Shown: in pieces, positions 41,593-52,240 of the stretch
Layout of the letters: each line of letters begins with the position of its first letter
Numbering within the stretch: the stretch's first letter is position 1
NCBI GenBank assembly: GCA_958450365.1
Contig: CAUEEP010000728.1
Span: 1,178,001 to 1,242,000, forward strand
DNA from: Mesorhabditis belari
Lineage: Eukaryota; Nematoda; Chromadorea; Rhabditida; Rhabditidae
Length of the DNA stretch: 64,000 bases
Direction: 5' to 3'
The notes under the pieces: model-generated
Told to the model about the DNA's origin: nothing
The model's database searches: none
The model's input: the letters and a program-made list of their open reading frames with translations, nothing else
Program-made: the position numbers and the translations under genes

Positions 41593-43312
41593 TCATCCTA
41601 CAGTCTGACATCCCTGTGATGTTGGATGATGAAAGCAGAAGCACTCATGTCCCTTTGGCGCCCACCCACAGCAATCACCGAGTGGACAGCGTTTTACACG
41701 AATTCCCTTAAAAATATTTTATTATACAGGGTGGCTGACAATTACGTGCGCGCAGCATCAGCATCATAGTTTTAAACAATGTATAAAGCATTACTACTCA
41801 TCTTTTTGTGTTTTAATATTCTTTTTATCGTGGTCTAATACTTTTTTTGTTAAAAAAGTTGTTTTCTAGGTCATGACAAAGACGTGCGCTAGTCGGGACG
41901 CAATCGCACAGCTGGCGACGAGCGGCATGAAGAACTCGTCGATCGCATCGAGGCTTGGGGTGGCTCTGAGGACCGTCCAGAAGATCGTAAAGCAATGGAA
42001 AGATGAGGGGCATGTTCAGTCCAAGCCCGGAAGAGGACCAAAGAGGACCGTTAACACCCGAAAGATGCGTGGGATCATCAAGAGGAGGATCGAGCGAAAA
42101 GACGATCGTAGTTTGAACAAGATGGCAAAACAGCTTCAAATTTCGCGTTTCTCGGTTCAATCGATAGTGAAAAATGAGCTCGGACTTCGAAGTTATCGAC
42201 TGTTAAACGGGCAAGTGCTCACCGATCAAGCCAAGCAAAACCGGAAGGAGAAATGCAAGAAATTGCGAGCTTTTTTCAAGGTGCGGCGCATTGACGATGT
42301 TCTTTGGTCAGATGAGAAGATTTTCACCTTGGAAGTGGCTAAAAACTCACAAAATCACCGTCAACTTCTCAGTCCAGCTCTCAAGAGCACTCGTAAACGA
42401 AAAGTCGCTACAAAAGGTCTGTTTCCAAAAAGTTTGATGGTTTGGGGTGGCATCAGTGCTTCGGGCAAGACCCCGTTGGTTTTTATCGATAAAAATGTGA
42501 AGATTAACGCAAAAGTCTATCAAAAAGAGATTCTCGAGAAAGCTGTGGTGCCATGGAAGAGGAGCCATCCCAATTTGACCCTTCAACAAGATTGGGCGCC
42601 GGCCCACGGAGCCAAAACAACAATTCGCTTTCTCGAAACCAAAATTGGCTCTTTTTTGACGAAGGATCAATGGCCTGCAAACAGCCCGGATCTCAATCCG
42701 TTGGACTTTTCGGTTTGGGTTTTATGGAAGAACAATTGAGAAATAGAAAAATCACCAATTTGAATGATTTACGTCGAGAATTGATCAAAATCTGGAACGA
42801 CTTAGATGCAAATTATCTCCGCCGCACCGTCGATTCTGTAAAGAAGCGAATTGAAGCCTGTATCAAAGCGGATGGAGGCCACTTCGAAAATTTCTTGTGA
42901 TTATTAAATGCTTTTGTTACAACTATTATATAAATAAAGATTTTTACATTTTCTTTGAAAGAAAATTAAATTATGGCGTTTTCTTTGGCGCACGTAATTA
43001 TCAGCCACCCTGTATATCTAGATTTGGCTTAGTTACATTATCTGGTTTTACATTTACCTTTAAACCTACTATCAAACTGATTATTCTTAGGGTTATATTG
43101 TTTTCGCACTTGACATCCAAGCGTTCGTTTTGTTTTTTTTTAAAAACAAATTCCTTTTTTTAGATCTTTATAATAAAAACAAAACAAGAATGATTTTTGG
43201 ATAAATATTGAAAAAACAGAATTATTTGTAAAATGAAACTCACTCTTGTTTCGACTAAACAACTCTCTCCAATCAACATTAAAAGCAACACTAAATTGAG
43301 TAGAAAACGCAT
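41593..43312 (-). CDS. Small secreted cysteine-rich peptide gene
   Basis: Exon 1 (43312-43244) encodes MRFLLNLVLLLMLIGESC plus VETR, a classic signal peptide, and ends at GTGAGT in phase 0. The last exon (41706-41593), after TTTTTAAG, opens in phase 0 with GIRVKRCPLGDCCGWAPK, GHECFCFHHPTSQGC and stops. AATAAA follows on this strand at 41587-41582. The mature part has six cysteines spaced C-x4-CC-x8-C-x-C-x8-C. With only these two exons the precursor is about 60 residues. A possible middle exon (about 43160-43062, with LDVKCENNITL) also keeps frame but has a poor acceptor. Dibasic KR precedes the first Cys. A maT transposon fills the intron. Function unknown; the pattern is that of small disulfide-rich secreted peptides in general. 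Confidence 0.65.
41727..43012 (+). mobile_element. maT-type (DD37D) transposon, 1286 bp
   Basis: Termini CAGGGTGGCTGACAATTACG and (complement) CAGGGTGGCTGATAATTACG, flanked by TA at 41725-41726 and 43013-43014. It holds one transposase gene with a single frameshift. It is inserted in the intron of the cysteine-rich peptide gene on the opposite strand. Confidence 0.96.
41873..42900 (+). pseudogene. maT transposase (DD37D), single frameshift
   Basis: The N-terminal helix-turn-helix pair is clear: SSIASRLGVALRTVQKIVKQ, then the basic GRGPKRT hook and a second HTH (MAKQLQISRFSVQSIVKNEL). Catalytic residues are VLWSDEKIFTLE (Asp 1), LQQDWAPAHGA (Asp 2) and SPDLNPLDFSVW (Asp 3), with 37 residues between the second and third, the hallmark of maT. 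One extra base near 42720 shifts the frame, giving a stop at 42739. The tail (NLNDLRRELIKIWNDLDANY ... GGHFENFL) continues in another frame to 42900. Otherwise undamaged, so it was active recently. Confidence 0.95.
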
Positions 43313-43435
43313 TTTCCTGTTTTGTTTAGTTTATGAAAATCTTTTTTACGTTTAAAAGAAACTTTTTAAAGACTAATTTGTATTCTCAACGTTTAATAGA
43401 AAAAAGAAATTGAAACAGTACAACTAAAAAATGAG

Positions 43436-43605
43436 TCAACAAGGAATGATTCTAGATTCTGGATTCTAGATTCTAGTCAACAAGGAATGATTCTAGATTC
43501 TAGATTCTAGTCAACAAGGAATGATTCTAGATTCTAGATTCTAGTCAACAAGGAATGATTCTAGATTCTAGATTCTAGTCAACAAGGAATGATTCTAGAA
43601 ACAAC
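43436..43605. repeat. Tandem repeat, about 34-bp unit
   Basis: Five copies of AGTCAACAAGGAATGATTCT followed by AGATTCTAGATTCT. Within each unit AGATTCT is itself repeated. Confidence 0.95.
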
Positions 43606-44184
43606 AAAAAAAAGTAGCCGTTTCATAAGAGCTTCTATAAAGAATTTTTACAGTTTTTTCAAATCCAATCACTTATTTCTTGATCGAGTTGTCGAAATTC
43701 TCTTGATCTTGAAAGTCTTGACAGACATTTGTCGCCAAATTTGGTGTCTAAGAGGGACCTTCACGGGAAGAAGCAATTACTGTATGTTTATTGGGGATCG
43801 ATGAGCATTATTTTCTGAAAGATCATCTTCGTCATCTCTGTTTTTTATTCAGTTGTTCACAACTTCTCATATCCTTGGAAATTTTGCCTAATTTATTCAA
43901 CAACACAGAAAAGCCTTGCAAAAAGCCATTGCTTTTTCTTTTCTAAAAAAAGGAGCTTTTTAAAAGCTCTGCATTGATTTTTGAGTTCATTTCCTACTTA
44001 AATGCCATGATGTCAAGAAATTATCGGGTCATTAAATGTTTTTGTATTTATTTAAAAGATTTAGAATGACATTTTCTTGAGATTTCTCTTGGTATTCGTT
44101 TTTCTCTTCACAATATTTTATCTGAAACTTTGGAGTGCAAATGAACGAGAAGCTTTCCTATCAAAAACAACAATAACAGGTATA
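43606..44184. other. Intergenic; nothing recognised
   Basis: A 71-codon ORF runs out of the tandem repeat (43589-43804), with VVEILLILKVLTDICRQIW in it. It might include a 5' exon of the sulfatase-like gene but nothing confirms this. Confidence 0.35.
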
Positions 44185-44417
44185 CACTACTGGACAATGA
44201 AATATCATATTTGAAAAACGATCGTCACTTTCGCGCGTCTGTAACTCCCTTGTCTTTTACCGTATTTCTAAATATTAATATTACCATTGTGTAGCCCTTG
44301 AAAAGAACTTTCAGAAAATGTATAACACTAATAATTTAAACTCAAAGACAAGAGGAGTTACAGACGCGCGAAAGTGACGATCGTTTTTCAAATATGATAT
44401 TTCATTGCCCAGTACTG
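44185..44417. mobile_element. Tc1-type MITE (family A), full copy 3
   Basis: 233 bp with the family A termini and flanking TA. The right terminus has one change (TTGCCCAGTACTG). Confidence 0.93.
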
Positions 44418-44610
44418 TATCTATACTTCTCAAAGTTAAAGTTTAATGTTCTAACTCAACTGCAAACTTATTGCTCAAAAAAAAGCAGTAATATATAGAA
44501 ATTTTGGTTATAAGTTGTTTATAAATTGCCCATTTAATCAAAATATAATTAAATTTAAAATAAGATTCTAAAAAGAAATACTTATATTTAACTCACTACT
44601 TATAACTTAT

Positions 44611-44809
44611 AAAGTCGAATTTCGATATAACGAATTGCTTGAAACCGAAAACTTCGACATAACAAACCTAAAACGTGCCTCAAATTTTCTGCGTAGCTGC
44701 CCTGAGTTGCACTGGTGTAGCCACTGATTACATTTGGCTGAGGCAGCAGAAATTTTGAGCACATTTTCGAATTTCAAATTTGTATCGAAGTTGTATCGAA
44801 GTTCGACTG
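44611..44809. mobile_element. Pogo/Tigger-type MITE, about 0.2 kb
   Basis: AGTCGAATTTCGATATAACG at the left and (complement) CAGTCGAACTTCGATACAAC at the right. These are the same termini as at 3597 and 1465; the outermost base at the left is altered. Confidence 0.8.
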
Positions 44810-45033
44810 AATTTCTGAGAATGCTTCTGAGAAAGCACTCAGAAAACTCCTTTCAGAATCAGAATCACTTCAGAATCCTTCAGAATCACCGCTCTCTAGT
44901 GAAGATCTCATCAAAGGTTGCCCTAGTTTCAATTTCGATTTCAACTCTTCACAAATCTTGAAACAATTGGGGAAACCTGTCGATCAGCGTTGTTTTTCTT
45001 CTCCGTAAAAGTAAACGTAAACTTTTCCTTTAG

Positions 45034-48000
45034 CTAAATGTCGCCGAACTCCCGGGTTAACTTTATTCGAAAAGGGTCAAATTCGATTAAATCTCGAGTA
45101 TCCCAGCTATCATTTGCATCACTGCAATGCAAGGTTTTAAACTTCTTTTCATTAAGACTTCATTTCCTTTTTTTCATTCATTAAACTTCATTTCCCCAGT
45201 TGTGCTTACCGAGAGAACAACTACAAAAACAAACTTGGCACTTCATGCACCGTTGGCAAAGATTGTGGTCATTTCAAATGTGATTTCATTTTGGTGAACT
45301 GTTGGAGAAATGAGACACTTGTACATATCGATGCTCATATGCAAATTTGGGAACATCGGTGAGCTTTAGTTTAGTGAGTTTCAGAAATTCGTTTCGCTTT
45401 CGTTTTAGACGAAATCGCTCAGAAGAATTTGGTGATTTGTATAAAGAAACCGCTTCAATGAAGCATAAAGATCAAAAGGATTTATTTCTGCCAAATGTTT
45501 ACATCATTATTCTCGACACAGCTGGACGATTTCCGGCGCTCAGGTAACGAAAAACGTAAAAGGAAACTTTATTTCAATTGTTGTATATCCGTTAAAGTGA
45601 TTATTTATGCAAAAAGTGATTATTTATGAGATTTATGTTTTGGATTTTATATTTTCTTAATGAAAAACCCCTTCATTGACTTCTAGACAACTCAAAAAGA
45701 CATACAAATGGATGATGGACGAAATGAAAGGCATCGATTTCACTCAATACACTCAAATCGGCGGAGCAAGTCGACAAAATGCCTATTCTGCATTTTTTGG
45801 TTTTCAGTGCATGTAAAGCTGATTATAATAGTTTTAGGATTGATTGGTTTAAAAGTTGATCGGAGTTTATACGGTGGATCAAATATTGAGATCGATTATA
45901 AATGCAATGAGGCCAATGATAACAAAGATTACATTCAGTTTGAGTATGAGGTCAGTGGATGGGAAGCTTTGCTTATTGTACTTTTAAAGCAAAATAAAAA
46001 TTTAATAACTTTGTACGTTTGTTTACGGTTTTTTTAATCTTATTTATCAGCTTATCTAAGAAAATCTTTTAGATTTCAATTTCAATTGCAAAAGTCACTT
46101 TTTAAGTTCACTTGAATCACTTTAACTGAAGTGAATTTAAATAAAAGGATACTTTTCGGTAATACCCCCGCCACCCAAACAAATGTTTCTTTGTTGAGGT
46201 GGCTGTAGGCTGTATAGGAGTATCAAGACGCTCGTTGATAAGATTTATTGCACCCGAATCGATGATTTACAGTCAATCGTGGAAAGCCTACAACACAGCC
46301 ATTTTTGAGGATGGTTATTCGCATGAGAAAGTCAACCACAAATTCAACTTTTTAAATCCGGATGATCCAAAAAGGTGTCGAGCGTATATGGGGTGCGACC
46401 AAGTGGAGAACCAAGAGAGAAGGTGGAACGAGCCGTGCTTTACTCTCAAGTCACCTATCGGAGTTTATGGTCCGGCAGGAAATCGGCAACGAGAATATTT
46501 ACGAGTGAACACTCCTTCAAATCGTTCTTCAAAGATCCATCCAAGACAACGATTTAATACTTTTTCTTTTCTTTTTGATGTCTTATGATCTATGGTGTAT
46601 ATGTTTTTTTTTGGAAATTTTGGAGTGGCGGAGGTTTAACCGAAAAGTACCAATAAAAGTTAAAGAAAATAGTTTTTTTTAACTATTTTTACTTCTTTTT
46701 ACTTCTAGATAACTTAAAAGTCAAATATTTTATCTCAAATTTTATTTCAAAAAACCCTTTCAGGATGCTGGTTATCAAACCATTTTTGCTGTCGATTATT
46801 TCACCGATCTCTGGGCTTATCTCGATTGTATCGGTTTCAAAAATCGTTTAGCTACTCATCAACATCGGTTTACTAATCTATTTCTAATTAGCAACAACTT
46901 TTAGCAACTTTTAGACCTTTCACATTATTATCCCTTCTACAATCGGAAATCTGGGATTCAACGTTTGTTGTTGCTTCTTTTAACTTTAAATAAACGATTC
47001 AAATAAACGATTTCAGTCCATTCGATAAGCACAATCACTCATTCACCGATGCTCATCTATTGAAAAAAACATCTACGAGATTCATCCAAATGTGGAGAAC
47101 TTTATCAACATGCTTTAAGATTCTTTGAGTTATTTTTGAACTCGTACAAAGGTATTCAAAATATTTGCATTTTCAAGTCGTTTATAGTTGTAAATTTTAT
47201 CATTTTCAGGGACACCAAAAATGGGTATTCTGTGGACAAATGAGGCTCATGCAGATGAGAAAATTTGGCACAACTCTGATGAATATTATGTGAAATTGTT
47301 GAGGGAAAACAAAGAACAGGTTTATCATTGAAACATTGAAGGAAATGGGTAAAAAAAATGGAGACAAAAAGTAATCGACTACATCATTTCAATTCAGAGT
47401 TTGTGCTTTATAATTTATATCGAAACGGAAAATAGATTGGAATATGAAAATTGAATGAATCGGGATTGGAAAGCTGACCACTTGCTAAAGTGTTCAGCTT
47501 TCCAATCCCTGAACACTTGCTGAACACTTGCTAAAGTGGAAAGCTGAACATTTTAGCAACTTTAGCATTTGAAAGTGTTCAGCAAGTGTTCAGCTTTCAA
47601 TCAAGTGTTCAGCAAGTGTTCAGCTTTCCAATCCCTGGACACTTGCTGAACACTTGCTGAACACTTGCTAAAGTGTTCAGCTTTCCAATCCCGATTCATT
47701 CAAATTTATTTCAATCTATTTCAAGACTAGGTTGATGCAAAAGAAATTTCGGAAATTTTTTTTTACAAACATTAACTTTAATTCTTTTAGGCAAGAATTT
47801 GTTCTAAACGATAAGCATCATTAGCTACTCATCAACATCGGTTTACTAATCTATTTCAGTTCTAATTAACAATAATCCTTTTAGACCTTCCACATTATTA
47901 TCCCTTCTACAATCGGAAATCTGGGATTCAACGTTTGTTGTTCAACATCAGCATCAGCATCTAGAACGGCCCTCCAACATTGTCTCAGATTGCGGATCCC

Positions 48001-51000
48001 TTTATCGAAGAACTCTTGATTCTCTGATTGAAAGTAGTCGGCATCCAAATCTCTATGTGCCCATGTGGTTCGTCTTCAAGAGATTCAATACCTTCTCGGA
48101 AGCGAGGAAACCAGAGTTGGCAGATGAATCTCGTAGATGTTTTTTCAATAAATGAGCATCGGTGAATGTGTGTTTGTGTTTATCGAATGGACTGAAATCG
48201 TTTATTTGAATCGTTTATTTGAAGTTAAAAGAAGCAACAACAAATGTTGAGTCCCAGATTTCCGATTGTAGAAGGGATAATAATGTGAAAGGTCTAAAAG
48301 GGTTAGTCTAATCTTTTGCATCAATCTAATAAGCAACAGTTTTTCTAATGTTAATTTTAAAAAGCTTTACCCAAATCGATTATTGTTAATGTAATCAGAT
48401 TAAATGCTCTAATCATGGCATTTTTGTTAGCTTGACGATTCTTTTGTAATCATCATGGGCGATCATGGAAGAGATTTCCAAATGGATGACCCATTCTTTC
48501 GATTAATGGGTGAACACGGGAAACGCTTTGATATGGTAAAACTTTACTTACTTTACTCGGTAATGAGTTTTAGGTTGTAAACTATGTGTTGATATTTTTT
48601 GTAAAGAAAACATCAACACATAGTTTTCTGTAAAGAAATAGTTAATGCAGTAGCTTCGTCAATATTTTTTTCATACAAAAAGAGTTGTTTATTGTCTAAT
48701 TTAAGCTTTTTCTAAGTAAATTTGAGCAGAAATTTGTGTGTTTTTCGAGAAATTCTTCAATTTGACAAATAAAAGGAAAAATTGAATAGATTAAGGAAAA
48801 ATTGAATAGATTAAGCTAAAAATTTGGCTACTTTTCTAACTTTTTATGCTCTATCTTTTTTTTATTGACACTAAAATAGATTTGTTTGGCTCATGATCAT
48901 TGGAAAAAGTATTCAAATCTTTTTAACGAGTTCAATTTTTGATCTCTCAACTTCTTGTTTCCTCAAAAATCTCTTAAACGGAAGTTTTTACAAATCTCTG
49001 AGATTTGTAAAAAGAGAATTAATAAATCTTTTAGGATAACAAATAATTTATATCGTAATATTTTTGGATTAACTTAACATTCATTGAAAATGATTCGAAG
49101 AGCAATGCGATGCTTACCGTAAATACTGTAATAGTACCCCACTCCCATAATGACGGTGCGGAGTGTTGTGTCGTCTAGCTTTGGACGCGTTTTTCTCGAC
49201 ACTGGTTTATGCTACAATGCGCGCTTAGGTATCAAAAAATAGCTGAAATTCAGGGCTATTTTTTGATACCAAACACGCATTCTTTGAAAATATGGGAGCT
49301 TTGGAAAAAATGAAATTCTAAAAAACTTTCGCGACTACGCGACTGTACGAGGGGGGTGGGGTACTATTACAGTATTTACGGTAATTATTCAGACAAAAGA
49401 TCTTATGATTCTTCAACGTCAAGCCTACATCTTTAAATAATGATTATAGTTTTGGAGCACAAGTTTAAATCATATTAAATCATATTAAATCAATTCCAAT
49501 TCAGCCAACCGGTTCTCGTCAAGGTCCCTTTGAAAACACGAACATTCTCATGCTTTTTTCGATTCCAAAGAGGCTACGGTAGATTTTAAAAGTTGATTTT
49601 AACCCATCTGAAATCATAGAAACACTCAAATTGATGATATGATCCGTAAAAACAGCGTCCATCTATTCACCCATCACGATTTGCATGCAACTCTCATTGA
49701 TATTATACGAGTAACTTAGTATACGAGCTTACTTTTTACAAAAAAGCATTCATTTAGCATCAACCACTCGCTCAGTTCAACGATCAAAGCTTTTTGAAGA
49801 TTAATGGTAAATTGAGGCTAATGTTTGTAAAAAAAACCTATTCAGGTACTCTTGGAAACTCGTGGTTGAGAGAATTGGATCGAGATTTGCCAAGAGATTG
49901 TCGACATTTACCCATTCCATCTCAGTTTTGCCCATGTAATTACGGGAAAGAAGTCGTTATTGAAAAGTGGGTGTATTTGTTAAGATTTAAAGCAAGTACA
50001 GCTTTTCTAGTTCAAATATTAACTGTATCTTATTGAAAAATAGGTGTACTTGTTAAGATTTAAAGCAAATACAGCTTTTCTAGTTAAAAATAGTAACATT
50101 AACTTATATAAGTTAATGTAATTAATAATACTTGTAACAGAGTGTGTAAGTAGAGTAAAAGAGGTGAAAGTTAAACGCATTAACGCATTTTTATAAAAAC
50201 ATTATCAAATGAATTCAGAAAAGATACGATTTGGTTGATTCTTCCGAAGCTGATCGAAACGTCTTTCAATCGATACCTTAACGATAACAAATTATTGAAA
50301 TATTGTGAAAGGATTTCAGTGAAAAATTTGGGTATTATTCGAATATTATGAGGATTTTCGTTAAAAATTGAAAGAAATCACAATTTTTACATTTATTCGT
50401 TCCTAGGTATAAACGGATGTGGACTAGAATTTGGGTTAAGTTAAAGAGAGTGGATCCCTTTTGATATCCCGCCATCTCTAACACCCCGACAACCCAACTC
50501 AACTCCTCCAACGTATTAGAGGGGAGTCCCTGTGAAATGACCGACCTGTACTGCAGTTGCATAGACCCGGAAGATATGTATCTTTATTTACAATAGTATA
50601 ATAAGACGAATAGATTACAAGGGGAGGGGGGACTCCAAATGAGAGTCTCACTTGTCCTCCTAGTCTCACTTGTCTCACTTGTCCTTGCAATCCCAAGGAC
50701 CGCCCCTTCTCGGCAATAAAAGGGATAAGCACAGGGGAGGACACATTTGCATGAGAATAGACAAATCATTCAATAATAATAATAGTAACTAAAATATCAG
50801 TTTGACTCGGAGCTGACACATTTCAGATCACTGAAATTCGTTTAATCCAAAATGGAGTTGGATCCACCTTTTTTCAAGCCGATTTCTTCACAAAACGAGA
50901 CGCTCATTTTTGGGTTTATTTTTTTATTTTTTAGATTTTAGAAAACCTTTCATATTCAGGCGAATTTCAAAGAAGAAGCCGGTGAATTAAAGCTGAATCC

Positions 51001-51027
51001 GAGAGTGTTCACTCGGATAAATAAGTG
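45034..51027 (+). CDS. DUF229-type sulfatase-like protein, frameshifted in one exon
   Basis: Exons read: 45034-45133, 45200-45358, 45409-45543, 45687-45799, 45838-45950, 46764-46867, 47017-47151, 47210-47319, 48431-48536, 49505-49578, 49620-49710, 49758-49806, 49846-49970, about 50214-50275, 50827-50910, 50961-51023. Landmarks follow the nematode DUF229 pattern: a Cys-rich start (CAYRENNYKNKLGTSC), NVYIIILDTAGRFPALR, TQIGGASRQNAYSAFFG, YEDAGYQTIFAVDYF, HQHRPFDKHN, GTPKMGILWTNEAHADE, the metal-site-like FVIIMGDHGRDF, HHDLHATLIDI, GTLGNSWLRELDRDLPRDC and VFTRIN. The family is an alkaline-phosphatase-fold group lacking the standard sulfatase Cys; substrate unknown. The first exons were not found. 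A 7-A run at about 47065-47071 throws exon 7 out of frame. At least five transposons sit in its introns. Confidence 0.85.
46148..46651. mobile_element. Merlin-superfamily DNA transposon remnant
   Basis: Ends GATACTTTTCGGT and (complement) GGTACTTTTCGGT, with further matches (CCGCCAC), flanked by an 8-bp direct repeat AATAAAAG at 46140-46147 and 46652-46659. The interior encodes an ISXO2/Merlin-type transposase: SWKAYNTAIFEDGYSHEKVN, NHKFNFLNP, then in another frame VERIWGATKWRTKRE and LLSSHLSEFMVRQEI. The catalytic Asp before WKAY is replaced (YSQSW) and the frame is broken, so it is dead. An 8-9 bp duplication is expected for Merlin. Confidence 0.92.
46200..46505 (+). pseudogene. Merlin (ISXO2-like) transposase C-terminal part
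   Basis: Two frames are needed to read it, switching near 46375. The diagnostic VNH-F-NP and VERIW...K motifs are intact. The Asp in the expected T/S-D-x-W-x-A-Y motif is lost. The N-terminal half, including the first catalytic Asp, is absent. Confidence 0.88.
47450..47704. repeat. Foldback element with AACACTTGCT sub-repeats
   Basis: Outer inverted repeat TTGAATGAATCGGGATTGGA / TCCAATCCCGATTCATTCAA. The interior contains many copies of AAGTGTTCAGC, GAACACTTGCT and their complements, so several hairpin registers are possible. Located in a sulfatase-like gene intron. Confidence 0.9.
47726..48329 (-). mobile_element. Mariner remnant carrying copies of the host exon
   Basis: Termini TAGGTTGATGCAAAAGAAAT (left) and (complement) TTAGATTGATGCAAAAGATT (right). 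The minus strand holds joined N- and C-terminal scraps of a mariner transposase: LWFPRFREGIESLEDEPHGH and EFFDKGIRNLRQCWRAVLDA. Between these and the termini lie host-gene copies: 47822-47944 matches 46850-46975 directly, and 48125-48300 matches 46915-47095 in inverse orientation. See findings. Confidence 0.88.
49117..49381. mobile_element. Family D MITE, 265 bp
   Basis: Termini CCGTAAATACTGTAATAGTA on both strands with TA on each side. An inner inverted repeat (TATCAAAAAATAGC/GCTATTTTTTGATA) sits at the centre. Located in an intron of the sulfatase-like gene. Confidence 0.93.
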
Positions 51028-51040
51028 AGTCGAGTTTATA

Positions 51041-51571
51041 TGTCGTAGCCGATTATGAATGAAATTTTTTGGTAAATCTTTCTAGTAGAGCAACCCTTTA
51101 ATGTATGAGAACAATATTATATCATCCTGTAGCGAATTCAATTCTGCGTCGATTGGTACCAAATTTGTGAGTTTAGGTTAAAAATTACCGGCGCTACAAC
51201 GTTTCATTCAAAATCGGCTGTATCCCCGTAGCCGATTATGAATTTCAGCCGGTTATGAATGAGTGGGTCTAAGAGCCTCCAACCATCAATTATTTGGTAT
51301 CATTCAACGCAGAATCATTAATAAATATGTTAAATTTTTAAAATTAGAAAGATTTGATCGAAAGAAAAAAAAATTAGAGCAAAAAAACTGTTTGTTCAAG
51401 AGGAAACTTTGAGGCCCCATAATTTTTTTGCTTTTTATCCAATCTTTCTAATTTTAAAAATTTAACATAATTATTAATGATTCTGCGTTGAATGATACCA
51501 AATACTTGATGGTTGGACGCGTCCGGACCCGCTCATTCATAATCGGCTGAAATTCATAATCGGCTACGACA
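51041..51571. mobile_element. Family B MITE, copy 2 (531 bp)
   Basis: Same termini and interior as 36051-36564, here flanked by TA on both sides. It begins 18 bp after a GTGAGT donor-like site at the end of the last sulfatase-like exon, so the original 3' end of that gene may lie beyond it. From 51572 to 52004 I see no gene. Confidence 0.93.
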
Positions 51572-52004
51572 TATATAAACGACAAATCTTTCGTTATCAA
51601 TCTGTGGTCTTGATTTGATTTTAATCATCTGTAGATAAAACTTTAGATTATAATACGATTTTTTCAAAAGCCGATTTTACAGATACGGTTCAACAGCCGA
51701 TTGTCTCTTTTCTGTTCCCGATCTTGTTCTTCATCGACCCGAGTGTTATTGTCATAAACAAAAGAGCTAAAAAAAGGTTAAAACATAAAGTTTTTCGGTT
51801 CTCTTTCATTAAAAAAAAACTACATTCCATTTGTGGGAGCCAATCTTTACAAGCTTTATCTGATAATCCTTGATAGATCATTGAATCATTGAATCTCTCA
51901 TCTACTATCAGGTTCTTCGGATCTAAACGAGCGTTTTAATAGTCGACAAAATTTACCTTGAAAACAGAAACAACACAGTTTAATCCAAAGTATATTCACC
52001 ATTA

Positions 52005-52240
52005 TTATTGATTACTTCTTACCATCTTTGATCGATGCCGCTCTTGAAAGAATTGATGATGAGAATTGGTGATCTTGAAAAACTCAGCCGACTTTGACTC
52101 GAAAAACTTGGCGACCCAATTTTGGACATCTTCACGGTTTTTGAATTTCTCATTGGCCAAAAAGTTTTGAATCGACCGGAATCAAAGGTATTTTGATGGA
52201 GCCAAATCGCGAGCATACGGCGGATGTGGTAAAAGCTTAT
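52005..52240 (-). pseudogene. Mariner transposase C-terminal fragment
   Basis: Minus strand reads FRSIQNFLANEKFKNREDVQ, NWVAKFFESKSAEFFK, typical of the last 60 residues of mariner transposase. The preceding PPYSPDLAPSDYHLF motif is degraded (PPYARDLAPSKY). No termini were found. Confidence 0.85.

Noticed and set aside
42897..43163. 88-codon ORF at the right end of the maT element
   Set aside because: Spans the transposon terminus and continues into flanking AT-rich DNA; no domain.
46199..46588. Independent 129-codon gene inside the sulfatase-like intron
   Set aside because: The frame is a mix of a Merlin transposase and its frameshifted continuation, bounded by transposon termini and an 8-bp duplication.
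50499..50769. Overlapping minus-strand ORFs at 50499-50744 and 50584-50769
   Set aside because: They lie in an intron of the sulfatase-like gene, overlap each other in two frames and are driven by a short GC-rich repeat (GTCTCACTTGTC).
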